NCBI GenBank assembly: GCA_040755095.1
Contig: JBFMBH010000021.1
Coordinates: 1 to 39,963, forward strand
Direction of reading: 5' to 3'
Length of the DNA: 39,963 bases
Source: Thermodesulfobacteriota bacterium
GTDB taxonomy: Bacteria > Desulfobacterota > Desulfobulbia > Desulfobulbales > JBFMBH01
Part shown: in pieces, positions 17,605-26,206 of the stretch
How positions within the stretch are numbered: the stretch's first letter is position 1
Layout: each line of letters begins with the position of its first letter
The notes under the pieces: model-generated
What the model was told of the DNA's origin: nothing
The model's input: the letters and a program-made list of their open reading frames with translations, nothing else
The model's database searches: none
Program-made: the position numbers and the translations under genes

Positions 17605-19317
17605 TCAGTAGGTGATCCAGTCGCTGGCCCGCACCAGCTGCGGGGGGGAGCCGGCGGCCAGCCGAACGATGTAGCAGCCCTTGGACGCATAGCGCTGGCC
17701 GGGTCCGAAGCTCAACCGGGGGTAGACCGCGATGGTGGCGGTCTGATCCACCATCATGTCGATGCCTTCCAGGAAATAGTCCCGGTAGAAGTCGCTGCGC
17801 ATGCAGCCCACGGCCTCCGCCAGGATCCCGCCCAGGAAATACATCCTGGCCTGGATGACCGGGCTCATGGGGGGAATCTTGCGCACCTTGAGCCAGTTCG
17901 CCACCGCCATGGCCTTGCGGCCCCGATCCGCCGGCAGCTCGTAGGGATAGGTGATGAGAAGAGCGGGCCACACCGCTGGGGGGACGGCGGAGAAGTCCTC
18001 TCCAGCCAGGCCGCCGGACACCAGCACCTGCACCGGGGATCCGGCCGCGCCTGCGAGGACGCCCAGGCCGGCCAGGTCATCCCGGCCCAGCCAGTAGAGC
18101 ACCTGCTGCGGCCGCTCCTGCCGGCTGAGCAGGCGCTCCAGGGCCGGGGCCGCCGGCTCGGCGGCACCGAGGATCACCCTCTCCGGCGCCGGCCGGCCGA
18201 CCTCCTGCCACGCCGCCTCGAAGCCAGCGGCGGTCCGCTCCCCGTCTGCCCCCTGCCGGTAGATCTGGACCACCTGCACCCCCTCGCCCTGGTCCCGGAT
18301 GAGATGCCGCGCCGCGGCCTCGCCCTCCTGGTAGAAGCCCTTGGAAAAGTACAGGGTGTACCAGTCCGTCTTCGTGATCTTCGGCCGCTCGGTCAGGGGA
18401 AAGAGGCACGGGATTCTCCTCCGCTCGCAAAACTCGTGGATCGGTGCCCAGTCCCCGGCCGCCATGCCGCCCAGGAGGGCAAAGACCGGCCGGGCCTCAT
18501 CGTAGGCCGCCAGCTGCTGCGGCCAGGTGGCCGGCTCGCCGGAAAGCTCCCAGACGTCGAGGCTATAGAGGCGGAAGGAGGCGTTGTGCTCGCTCATGAA
18601 GAAGGGGCCCTTATCGGCCAGCTCGCCCTGATGCCGGGACTGGCGGTTGTGGTCCGCCACCAGGGCCTGGAGCACCGCCAGCATCGCCTCCCGCTCCGCC
18701 GGCGGCACGCCCTCCGTGACCACGGTGGCGAAGCGCAGGGTGGTGTCATCCACCCCGGGCGCCGGCTCGGAGGAGAGGGTCTTGAGGTACTCCAGGAGGT
18801 AGCCCATATCCCGCTGGCCGAGCAGATACCGGGGCATGACCGGATTGAGCTCCCGGCCGGTTGGGTGGGCGCCCAGCTCGATGGCCTCGGCCAGGGTCTC
18901 CAGGGTGTAGGCCGGCCGATGATCGGCGACCCGGTACTGGGGCGGCAGAGCCTGGCGGCCGCTCACCCGCGCCGCTTCGTCCTCGGGCTGCCGCCAGGCG
19001 CCGGTCCGGCGCCACGGCCGGAAGAGGTCCAGGCCGTTGGTGCGCGGGGTGATGACCGTGCCTTCCAGGGAGCCCAGACCGGAGCGCTGATGGCAATGGA
19101 CGCAGGTGAACATCCGGCCATCCACCGGGATGTCTTCCTGAACCACCGCCATGACCGGCTCGCCGCTGGGCAGCACCCCCTGCCGGTAGATCATCTCGCC
19201 GTATCTGGCGGCCATCTCGGCGGTGACGCTCCGCAAGGGCGCCGCCTCGTCGGCCCAGGAGGCCACCTGGGTAGCGATGGCCAGGAGCACGCCCACAAGG
19301 ATCGCGATGCGCTTCAT
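17605..19317 (-). CDS. Cytochrome c / type I periplasmic substrate-binding protein fusion
   Basis: The 570-aa product has a signal peptide (MKRIAILVGVLLAIATQVASWA). An N-terminal class I cytochrome c domain follows, with a single haem site CVHCH (Cys72-His76) and a later MPRYL methionine as possible axial ligand. From about residue 205 comes a periplasmic binding-protein fold of the branched-chain amino acid receptor type (FFMSEHNASF, RPVFALLGGMAAGD, CLFPLTERP, VQVVQIYRQGADG). No permease or ABC ATPase genes are adjacent, so uptake is unlikely; redox-linked sensing or binding in the periplasm is an inference. It lies 39 bp downstream of the SCO gene, a pairing I recall from other genomes. The start at 19317 has AAAGGA upstream. 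Confidence 0.87.
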   Translation of the reverse strand: MKRIAILVGVLLAIATQVASWADEAAPLRSVTAEMAARYGEMIYRQGVLPSGEPVMAVVQEDIPVDGRMFTCVHCHQRSGLGSLEGTVITPRTNGLDLFRPWRRTGAWRQPEDEAARVSGRQALPPQYRVADHRPAYTLETLAEAIELGAHPTGRELNPVMPRYLLGQRDMGYLLEYLKTLSSEPAPGVDDTTLRFATVVTEGVPPAEREAMLAVLQALVADHNRQSRHQGELADKGPFFMSEHNASFRLYSLDVWELSGEPATWPQQLAAYDEARPVFALLGGMAAGDWAPIHEFCERRRIPCLFPLTERPKITKTDWYTLYFSKGFYQEGEAAARHLIRDQGEGVQVVQIYRQGADGERTAAGFEAAWQEVGRPAPERVILGAAEPAAPALERLLSRQERPQQVLYWLGRDDLAGLGVLAGAAGSPVQVLVSGGLAGEDFSAVPPAVWPALLITYPYELPADRGRKAMAVANWLKVRKIPPMSPVIQARMYFLGGILAEAVGCMRSDFYRDYFLEGIDMMVDQTATIAVYPRLSFGPGQRYASKGCYIVRLAAGSPPQLVRASDWITY

Positions 19318-19356
19318 GTCGAGTCCTTTCCTGGATGAGGCCGGGTGCCCTGCCGG

Positions 19357-19941
19357 TCACTGGCCCATGAGGGCCTGGTACTCCTTCATAAGCTCGGCCG
19401 TGCTGATGAGGCCATGGATCCGAACCCAGCCCTCATCCCCTGGCTTACGGAGAAAGGTGATCGGGTAGTGGCTCATCTTGTTGATGACATAGGCATCGAA
19501 GGCCCGCATCACCTTGTCGATGTCCTCCCGGCTGCCGGTGAAAAAGTCCCAGCCTGGCTTGGCGCCGTAACGGCCCAGGTATTCGGCCATGACCTCCGGG
19601 GTATCGTGCTCGGGATCGATGGAGATGCTGACCAGCCGCACCGCCTGGGCCCCGCCGTTGATCCTCCGCTGCATGTTGACGAAGCCGGCGGACAGCACGG
19701 GACAGATGGTGGTGCAGGTGCCGTAGATGAAATCGAGCAGCACCGGCTTGTCGGAGCTGAGGATGAAGTCCCGCAGGTTGACCCGGCGCCGGTCCTGGGT
19801 GATGAGCGTCACGTCCGGAATCGAGTACCGCTCCTCGCTGCGCTTGTAGCGCGCCTCTTGCGCCCCGTGCACAGACAACGGCGGCACCAGGATGGACAGC
19901 AGCAGGAATCCCCCCACGAGCCGCATCATCGTCGCTGGCAT
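19357..19941 (-). CDS. SCO1/SenC-family copper chaperone or thiol-redox protein
   Basis: This 194-aa thioredoxin-fold protein is anchored or exported by an N-terminal hydrophobic segment (about residues 6-26). It has the SCO copper site: GTCTTICP (Cys76, Cys80) and a downstream histidine, most likely His158 in SHYPITFL. SCO proteins deliver copper to, or reduce the cysteines of, cuproprotein sites outside the cytoplasm. The ATG at 19941 has AGGGAGG upstream and is preferred over the in-frame opening at 19998, which overlaps the protease gene. No cytochrome oxidase genes are nearby. The three cupredoxin proteins encoded upstream in the same cluster are the natural clients. Confidence 0.92.
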   Translation of the reverse strand: MPATMMRLVGGFLLLSILVPPLSVHGAQEARYKRSEERYSIPDVTLITQDRRRVNLRDFILSSDKPVLLDFIYGTCTTICPVLSAGFVNMQRRINGGAQAVRLVSISIDPEHDTPEVMAEYLGRYGAKPGWDFFTGSREDIDKVMRAFDAYVINKMSHYPITFLRKPGDEGWVRIHGLISTAELMKEYQALMGQ

Positions 19942-19961
19942 AGAAGCCTCCCTTGCTCTAT

Positions 19962-21776
19962 TTACTCGCCAACCAGGCGCACCCCGCTTTCCACCCATCC
20001 CTCGGCCCCGGCCACCATGACCGACACCGGACGCGCCCCCAGCTTGCCGGCCAGACCGGTCAGAGCCCGCTGCCAGCGGCCCCGGGCCGCATTCCAGCTC
20101 ATGGCCCGCTCCAGGGCGCGGCCGTTGTCCAGGAAGACCAGCAGCCGCAGGCCGGCCTCGTCCGCCCGCTCACTCTCGGCCAGCACCGCCAGCCGATCGG
20201 AGGCTGCCTCGTAGTCCGCCCGGAGCACCTCGATGGTGAGATCAAAGCCGTTGCAGTCCTGATCGATGCCATCCCGCCGGATCTCCGCGGCACCGGGGTG
20301 GACCGCCGCATCCCGATCGTCACAATCAAGGCTGGCGGGATGACCGTCCAGGTCCTGATCCGCTGGACGGGGCGCGCCGCCGGCCAAAAGATCATAGGCG
20401 GCGGCCACATCCAGGAGGCCGTAGCCATAGCCCTGATCCGGGCCTGGCGGGCCCAGGTCCTGGGCGGTCTTCAGCAGGATGGCCTCCAGCGTGGCCATGG
20501 CCAGGCTGGGCAGGGCGCTGCGCAGGAGGGCCAGGCCGCCGGCCAGGTGCGGGGCGGCAAAGGAGGTGCCATGGACCTCCACATAGGCGTCCGGGATGAG
20601 GCCGCCGAAGGTGAGGTCGGTGGTAAGAACGCCGGCCCCTGGCGCCACCAGCCGGGGCTGGATGGAGCTGCCACAGGCCGCTGGCCCCCGGCTGCTGGCC
20701 AGGTCCAGCACCAGATCCTGGTCCACGGCGCCCACGGCGGTGCTGCCGGGATTGTCCGCCGGGCTGCGGATGCTGCCGGCCAGGGGACCGTCGTTGCCGG
20801 CGGCAAAGACCACCGCGATATCCGCGGCCCGCAACGCCCGGATGTCCGGCTCGAATTCCATGCTGCATGGGCCAAAGGCGGCCGTCAACCCCCAGGAGTT
20901 GTTGACGATATCCGGCGCGTCATCAGTCTCGGCATCGCCATCCGGATCCAGCGTCCACTGGAAGGCAGCGTGGATGGCGCTCAGGAAGGCCAGGCCCGCG
21001 TTGTTGAAGATCTTGGCCGCCATCCACTGGGCGCCCGGCGCCATGCCGATGGCCTGGCCACTGGCATCGCCACCGGCGATGAGTCCCATGACCTGGGTGC
21101 CGTGGCCGATGAGGTCGCGGGGCAACGGGTTCTCACCGTAGGGGTCGAGCCAGCTGTTGGTCCCGCCTCGCCATCGGGCGGCCAGATCGGGGTGGAAGCG
21201 GTCGACGCCGCTGTCCAGGGTCGCCACCACCACCCCCTGGCCGAAGAAGCCCTGCTGCCACAGCCAGGGGGCGCCCACCGCCGCCAGGTTCCAGCCTGCG
21301 CCCCCCCCGGTGTCTGGAACCGGAGCCGGCGTCGGCGTCGGCAGGCTCTGGTCCAGACGCACGGCGCCAACCCCGGGCAGCTGCGCCAGGTCGTCCACCA
21401 TGGCCGCGGGAACCGCGGCGGCCAGGCTGTTGATGATCCACAGCCCGCGGGCTTCGGCCACCTTGCTGGCTGCCAGAAGGCGCCGTACCCCGGCCTGATC
21501 GGAAGCGGCCTTGTCGCGCAGCGCCTTGATGAGCCGAGCCCGGCGCCGGCGGCGGTCCTCCTGAACGTTGAACAGGGACAAGTCCACCTGGCCGGCCATG
21601 GTGACGATGACCGGCACCGTGGTGCCCGGCGCCACCCGGGCGATAGCTGCTGCCAGCGGCGGGTCGATCCGGGCCGCTGGCCGGCCGGCCAGGGCGGCCG
21701 GTGGCAGGAGCAGGCCGAAGGCCAGGGCGAAGAAGGCCAGCGGCGCTCCGGCAAAGGTGGCGCGGGAACGTTTCAT
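19962..21776 (-). CDS. Secreted subtilisin-family (S8) serine protease with MopE-like calcium motif
   Basis: The 604-aa preproprotein has a signal peptide ending near PPAALA (residue 30) and an inhibitor-like propeptide (about 36-145). The peptidase S8 domain contains the complete catalytic triad: Asp188 (TLDSG), His225 (GHGT) and Ser405 (GTSFAAP), with oxyanion Asn328 (AAGND). Residues 474-510 form a MopE-type metal-binding motif (DLDGH, DCDDRD, PGAAE, DGIDQDCNG) that usually binds calcium; MopE itself binds copper. It is probably a surface or periplasmic protease that matures the neighbouring secreted proteins; the substrate is inferred only from context. It is tightly packed between the lipoprotein gene (9 bp) and the SCO gene (20 bp), with AGGAGG before the ATG. 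Confidence 0.92.
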   Translation of the reverse strand: MKRSRATFAGAPLAFFALAFGLLLPPAALAGRPAARIDPPLAAAIARVAPGTTVPVIVTMAGQVDLSLFNVQEDRRRRRARLIKALRDKAASDQAGVRRLLAASKVAEARGLWIINSLAAAVPAAMVDDLAQLPGVGAVRLDQSLPTPTPAPVPDTGGGAGWNLAAVGAPWLWQQGFFGQGVVVATLDSGVDRFHPDLAARWRGGTNSWLDPYGENPLPRDLIGHGTQVMGLIAGGDASGQAIGMAPGAQWMAAKIFNNAGLAFLSAIHAAFQWTLDPDGDAETDDAPDIVNNSWGLTAAFGPCSMEFEPDIRALRAADIAVVFAAGNDGPLAGSIRSPADNPGSTAVGAVDQDLVLDLASSRGPAACGSSIQPRLVAPGAGVLTTDLTFGGLIPDAYVEVHGTSFAAPHLAGGLALLRSALPSLAMATLEAILLKTAQDLGPPGPDQGYGYGLLDVAAAYDLLAGGAPRPADQDLDGHPASLDCDDRDAAVHPGAAEIRRDGIDQDCNGFDLTIEVLRADYEAASDRLAVLAESERADEAGLRLLVFLDNGRALERAMSWNAARGRWQRALTGLAGKLGARPVSVMVAGAEGWVESGVRLVGE

Positions 21777-21785
21777 GCCGGCCTC

Positions 21786-22337
21786 CTACTCCACGGACAG
21801 ATGCTCCAGGCGGAAGTCGCCGATGACCACGGTGACCGGATCGCCTGCCTTGATCAGCCGGTACGGGTTCGAGAACATGACAAAGTAGACCCGATCGGCT
21901 TCCGGCTGGCCGCCGCGGGTGGTTTGCCGCAGGGGGCCCACCTTGGGGGAGCTGGGCACCCCGACCACGGTGCCCCGCTTCTCGTCGGTCAAGGAGGCGG
22001 TGAATTCGCGATCCAGAAGAGGGGCGGCCTTGTCCGGCTCGAGAACGCGGAACCGGAAATCGAGCACGTTGCCGGCCCCGGACAGCCGGAGGCTTTCGAT
22101 CTTCACCCCCCACCGGGCGGCCAGCCGGTCCTCCCAGCCTTCCTGGTCCGCCGCCAGGGCCGCCCCGGACGCCTGGCTGGCCACCAGCGGCGGCGCGGCC
22201 TGGTCCAGACTGGCGCTGCAGCCGGCAACCAGAAGGGCCGCCGCCCCCAGCCACCACAACGAGCCGGCCAGCAGCCTTCGCCACCGGCCGGTCCACTCTC
22301 CAAGAAGAAGCTCGATGACTCGGCTCTGTTGTCCCAC
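21786..22337 (-). CDS. Predicted lipoprotein of unknown function
   Basis: The 183-aa protein starts at a GTG (22337) with GAGGG nearby. After a short charged stretch it has a hydrophobic segment ending in a lipobox, LLVAGC, so it is probably acylated and membrane-anchored. The mature part (LDFRFRVLEPDKAAPLLDR, VGPLRQTTRGG, RVYFVMFSNP, VTVVIGDFRLEHLSVE) looks like a small beta-domain that I cannot name. It lies between the cupredoxin genes and the protease gene, 9 bp from the latter, and is presumably part of the same surface copper-protein system. Confidence 0.75.
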   Translation of the reverse strand: MGQQSRVIELLLGEWTGRWRRLLAGSLWWLGAAALLVAGCSASLDQAAPPLVASQASGAALAADQEGWEDRLAARWGVKIESLRLSGAGNVLDFRFRVLEPDKAAPLLDREFTASLTDEKRGTVVGVPSSPKVGPLRQTTRGGQPEADRVYFVMFSNPYRLIKAGDPVTVVIGDFRLEHLSVE

Positions 22338-22381
22338 GGCACCCTCGGATGGCCGCGCAGGCGGCCCGCAAAGACAACCCG

Positions 22382-22483
22382 CAGAATATCCAACAGGGCG
22401 GGACCGGCGATGGACGTTTCAGATCAGTTCTGCCGGTCCTTTTGGCGGTTGGACATTCCGTGCTCGATATTCGACATTCGGTC
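22382..22483. repeat. Intergenic heptamer-periodic repeat with inverted ends
   Basis: In the 191-bp gap between the lipoprotein and cupredoxin genes, 22449-22483 reads as five consecutive 7-mers: TTGGACA, TTCCGTG, CTCGATA, TTCGACA, TTCGGTC. About 55 bases away, 22382-22394 is an inverted relative of the first two units (11 of 13 bases match). It looks like a dispersed intergenic repeat; no function can be assigned. Confidence 0.5.
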
Positions 22484-22487
22484 GGGG

Positions 22488-22513
22488 CCTGGCCGCACCC
22501 TTGTGCGGCCAGG
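22488..22513 (-). terminator. GC-rich hairpin after the cupredoxin genes
   Basis: CCTGGCCGCA and TGCGGCCAGG form a perfect 10-bp stem with a 6-base loop, beginning 15 bases after the stop of the 22529-24811 gene. No U run follows, so it could be a weak or Rho-assisted terminator, or an mRNA 3'-end stabiliser that splits the cluster into two units. Confidence 0.5.
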
Positions 22514-22528
22514 CGTTTGGGTTTGGCG

Positions 22529-24811
22529 TCAGGGCACCACCGATACCCGCACCGTGGCCCGCTGCGAGGTCAGCGGCGCCACCGGGTCGTGATCGGTGAG
22601 CACGTATTTGAAGACATCCGAGCCCACGAAGGTGGTGGCCGGGGTGTAGCGCACCGTGCCGTCACCACGGTAGACGGCCTGGCCGCCCTTCTTGGTGATC
22701 TTGACCGGGTAGAGCACGCCGTCGGTGCCCTTCTCGGTCACGATCTGTCCGCCGGCATCCCGGAGAGGCAGGCCGAGGACGCTGGCCGTGACGTTGGCGG
22801 CCACGACCGGCTGGCCATCGTCGGTGTCGTTGGCCAGGATGTTGATCAGGACCGGCGCGGCCACCGTGGTCAGGGCATAGTCGTCCCCCACCACCGGCGC
22901 ACTGTTCGAAAAGCCTTGCACCGTGAGCAGGAAGGAATCCTCCACAAAGGCAGCCACCGGATCGGTGGCCCGCACGGCGATGGGGTACGGGGAGGCGGCC
23001 GCGTCGGCAGCGGTGAGGATACCGCTGATCAGGCCGGTAGCGGCATCGATTGCCAGCCCGCTGCCCGCCGGTGGTCCGGTCATGGAGAAGAACAGGGCCT
23101 GCCCTTCCGGATCGGCGAAGGAGGCGGCAACGCTCTTCTCGAGCCAGGCCCCTTCACTGCCCTGGGCATCTGCCAGGGGCGCGACCACCACCGGGGCATC
23201 GTTGCCCGGGGTGATGGTGATGATGACCGTGGCCGGCTGGCTTACCGCCTGCACCCGGTTGTTGTTGCTGTTCACGGCCACGGCCCGGTAGGAGAAGCTG
23301 TCCACCACCGTTTCACTGCCATCGTGGGTGTAGGTGAAGCCGCCGTCCGCAGCCAGGGCGACGGTGCCGCTGGAGGGGCCGGACGCCAGCTGCGCCACCA
23401 GCACGGTGGCGCTGGCCCACCAGCCGCCCCGGCTGTCGTTGGCCAGCACCCCGGCAGCAGGAACGATCACCTGCGCCCCCTCGCCGGCGGCAAAGGCGTC
23501 CCCTGCGGCCACCGGCGGCGCTGTGTACTCCACCGGCCGGGTATCCGAGCCACCACGGTCGGAATTGACGGTCACGGTGCCCGGATTGCCGCCCACGCCG
23601 GGCACATACTCCCGGTACTTGAAGTTGGGGTTGTTGGGAAACTTGTCCATAACCGCGCCGCCGTGGTCGGGCAGGGTCAGGATCGCGTCCGGGGCGGCCG
23701 TGGAGTTGGCCCACACCCGGAGCTCATCGGTGGCCACATCATAGCGGGTCCGGAGGATGGTGACCGAGTCGGTGGGCGGAGCGCCAGCGACGCTCAGAAC
23801 GGACAGCAGGCCGCCGGTGGCACCGGTGCTGTTGGTCAGGCTCAGCATCCGGTCATACACCGGATAATCGCCGGTGGCCGTTGGCACGAAGATGGCGTCC
23901 CGGGTGCCGCTGGCCGGCAGGAGCAGGGAATAGGCCTCCTGGGGAAAGGGATACGGGCTGCCGTTTTCGGCCACCAGCTGCAGATGGCCGCCCTGCAGCA
24001 GGGGCACGTGGTTGAGGAGCCCCATGTTGAAGAAGCGGATGAGGGTGCGGCCGCCGGCAAAGCCCGCCGCCAGCGGGGCGGTGCCGGCCTGCTGCGGCTC
24101 GCCGTTGACCAGGAAATAGCCCGGCCGGTAGTCGATGGTGCTGGTCATGGGCGGGGTGCCGTAGGTGCCATTCGCCACCGCCTCGTGCAGGGCCGGGTCG
24201 ATCTCGCTGTAGAAAAGGCTCACCTGGGCATCGTAGGGCACACCCGGGTAGATCTCCCCCGGCGCCGCGTCCTTGACCGCACTGCCATAAAGACCCATCT
24301 GCACCTGGACCTGGGGATGGGTGCCGCTGTGGTAGACGAAGCTGCCCGGCCGGAAGGGCTGCGCCAGGCTGCCAAAGGTGTAGGTGACGACGCCGGCGCC
24401 GTTTTCCGGGGTCTCCTGGGTGAAGGAATGCACCCGCCGGCGGCCCTGGTCGTCGGTGAAGAAGACCGGCGTCATGGCCGCCGTCTGGCCGGGAATGACG
24501 ATGGAGACCGGCTCCGCTGCCAGCTCATTGCGCAGGTGGATGTTGAGCACCGGGTCGCCGGGGGCTACCGACAGCAGCGGACCCGGGACAGCGGGCTGCC
24601 CGGTGCCGCAGCCGTTGGCAAGGTCGTTGTCGTCGTCGCTGGCAAACCCCCACATGGTGATGGAAACGCTGTCCGGCATGGCGTTGACGAATTCCTGGGC
24701 GCACAGGTAGTAGTCGGCGGCCAGGGCCGGGGTGGCGGCCAAGGCCAGCGACCATGCCGCGGCCAACAGGCCCAGGCGCCGCGCTGCGCTGACAATCCTT
24801 TTCTGTCTCAT
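22529..24811 (-). CDS. Cupredoxin-like protein with degenerate copper sites and Ig-like C-terminal domains
   Basis: The 760-aa exported protein has a signal peptide ending TPALAA. The N-terminal half (about residues 32-370) follows the multicopper-oxidase type 3 cupredoxin layout (PGPLLSVAPGD, HSGTHPQVQVQMGLYG, then FFNMGLLNHVPL). It lacks the HxH, HCH and HPxHxHG copper motifs, so it probably holds little or no catalytic copper. The C-terminal half has three Ig/cadherin-like units: VAAGD...GVLANDS, then a He_PIG-like unit (LADAQGSEGAW...GLISGILTAAD), then VGDDYALTT...ILANDTDDG. It may be a structural or partner subunit to the two cupredoxin proteins encoded just upstream. AGGAGG precedes the ATG. 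It is spaced 24 bp from the preceding gene. Confidence 0.82.
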   Translation of the reverse strand: MRQKRIVSAARRLGLLAAAWSLALAATPALAADYYLCAQEFVNAMPDSVSITMWGFASDDDNDLANGCGTGQPAVPGPLLSVAPGDPVLNIHLRNELAAEPVSIVIPGQTAAMTPVFFTDDQGRRRVHSFTQETPENGAGVVTYTFGSLAQPFRPGSFVYHSGTHPQVQVQMGLYGSAVKDAAPGEIYPGVPYDAQVSLFYSEIDPALHEAVANGTYGTPPMTSTIDYRPGYFLVNGEPQQAGTAPLAAGFAGGRTLIRFFNMGLLNHVPLLQGGHLQLVAENGSPYPFPQEAYSLLLPASGTRDAIFVPTATGDYPVYDRMLSLTNSTGATGGLLSVLSVAGAPPTDSVTILRTRYDVATDELRVWANSTAAPDAILTLPDHGGAVMDKFPNNPNFKYREYVPGVGGNPGTVTVNSDRGGSDTRPVEYTAPPVAAGDAFAAGEGAQVIVPAAGVLANDSRGGWWASATVLVAQLASGPSSGTVALAADGGFTYTHDGSETVVDSFSYRAVAVNSNNNRVQAVSQPATVIITITPGNDAPVVVAPLADAQGSEGAWLEKSVAASFADPEGQALFFSMTGPPAGSGLAIDAATGLISGILTAADAAASPYPIAVRATDPVAAFVEDSFLLTVQGFSNSAPVVGDDYALTTVAAPVLINILANDTDDGQPVVAANVTASVLGLPLRDAGGQIVTEKGTDGVLYPVKITKKGGQAVYRGDGTVRYTPATTFVGSDVFKYVLTDHDPVAPLTSQRATVRVSVVP

Positions 24812-24835
24812 TCTGTCCTCCTTTTCGCAACCTCG

Positions 24836-26194
24836 TCAGGGAACCGGCACGTTCGGGGGCAGGATGTACAGGATGGTCAGCATGCCGCCCGGAAAGATGT
24901 TGTTGTTGGTCAGCTCCTTCTCGGTGTGGGAGTGCCACATGAAGTTGAAGGCGCCGAAGGGGTTGAGACCACCCTCCCCGGGCGGCAGGCCCCCCAGTTG
25001 GCCCAGGTAGGGGCTGCCGCTCCACCAGGCCCCGAAGGTCACGTCCTGCTTCTCCGGCAGCAGCACCGGAATGGGCTTGTCGTGATCCGGGCAGTACTCG
25101 TGGGTGGTGTCGTCGTAGCAGGCCTCGCCGGTGCCGTCGTCGCGCCCGTCGTTGTTGGCGTCCGGACAGGTGACCGAGCTGCAGGTGTGGGCCAGGGCAG
25201 GATCTGTCAGGGAGCTGCCGTAGATGTCCCAGCCCATGTCCTTGCCGGTCCACTGGAAGATGGCGTCCACCGTCTGGCCGGGAATGCTGAGGATGGTAAA
25301 CCCTTCGGTGCCGAGATCCGGACCACTGCCCGGGGTGCTGGCCAGCATCCGGCCGTCCCGGGCGATGATCCGGGCGTGGTTACCGTGGTGGTGGAGGGGA
25401 TGGATCTCCCGGCCCAGGTTCACCACCCGCATGAGCAGCCGCTCGCCCGGGTGCATCATGGGCAGGCAGTTGTAGGGCTGGGTCGGCAGCCAGGCGGCGC
25501 CCGCCGGCGACAGATCGTCCGGCGCCGTCCGGCCGTTGATGAGCCAGTAGACGGGACGGTGCGCGGTGTTGTCGATCAATTGTTGGACCCCGAAGGCCAC
25601 GTAGTCGTGAACCGTGGGATCAATCCCGGTGAGCAGGAAGAGATACTCGTGGTCGAAGCGGGTGTCGGGATGGTTGTACGCCTGCTTCGGGCTTGTGGCC
25701 GGCCGCACGACGATGACCCCGAAGAGGCCCATTTCCAGCTGCAGCTCCGGATGGGAGCCGCTCTGGTAGATGTAGGTCCCCGGCTGGCTGGCGGTGAAGG
25801 TGTAGGCGACGCTGCCGCCCACCGGCGCCTCGACGGCCAGGGGGCCCGGCGCTCCGCCCGTGGCCACCACCCCGGTCTGGCCGGGAAACACCAGGGACAC
25901 CGGCTCGTCCAGGGTGTTGTGCAAGGTGATGGTGACCGTGTCGCCCTGGTTGAGGATGAGCGTCGGCCCCGGATACTGGGCCCGGCCGCCATCCAGGGCA
26001 TAGCCCCAGAAGAGGTAGCTGCCGCCCTCGGCGGTGCTCAGGTAGTCGGCCCGGGCCGTGAAGGTGAACTGGGGATTGGGGCTGGCGCCGGTCACCCCGT
26101 CGATGGCGGCTGTTGCCTCGGCCAGAAGGCCGAAGAGGAGCGCCACCGCCAGGATGGTGCCGTGTCGTGCGACTCCTGCGCAAACATGTCTCAT
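24836..26194 (-). CDS. Multicopper oxidase-like protein carrying motifs III and IV
   Basis: The 452-aa exported protein has a signal peptide (about residues 1-30). Its first cupredoxin domain contains YQSGSHPELQLEMGLFG in place of an HCH motif. The later domain has HPLHHHGNH (His265-His273), the classical motif III that ligates type 1 and trinuclear copper. It also has a terminal FMWHSHTEKELTNNN...FPGGM (His421, His423, Met438), equivalent to motif IV with serine replacing the type 1 cysteine. Motifs I and II are missing here but present in the gene immediately upstream (12 bp apart). A cysteine-containing Asp/Asn-rich loop (about 338-372) could bind calcium or copper. It is probably secreted and copper-loaded with help from the SCO protein. 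Confidence 0.87.
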   Translation of the reverse strand: MRHVCAGVARHGTILAVALLFGLLAEATAAIDGVTGASPNPQFTFTARADYLSTAEGGSYLFWGYALDGGRAQYPGPTLILNQGDTVTITLHNTLDEPVSLVFPGQTGVVATGGAPGPLAVEAPVGGSVAYTFTASQPGTYIYQSGSHPELQLEMGLFGVIVVRPATSPKQAYNHPDTRFDHEYLFLLTGIDPTVHDYVAFGVQQLIDNTAHRPVYWLINGRTAPDDLSPAGAAWLPTQPYNCLPMMHPGERLLMRVVNLGREIHPLHHHGNHARIIARDGRMLASTPGSGPDLGTEGFTILSIPGQTVDAIFQWTGKDMGWDIYGSSLTDPALAHTCSSVTCPDANNDGRDDGTGEACYDDTTHEYCPDHDKPIPVLLPEKQDVTFGAWWSGSPYLGQLGGLPPGEGGLNPFGAFNFMWHSHTEKELTNNNIFPGGMLTILYILPPNVPVP

Positions 26195-26206
26195 GGCCGG
26201 GCCTCC

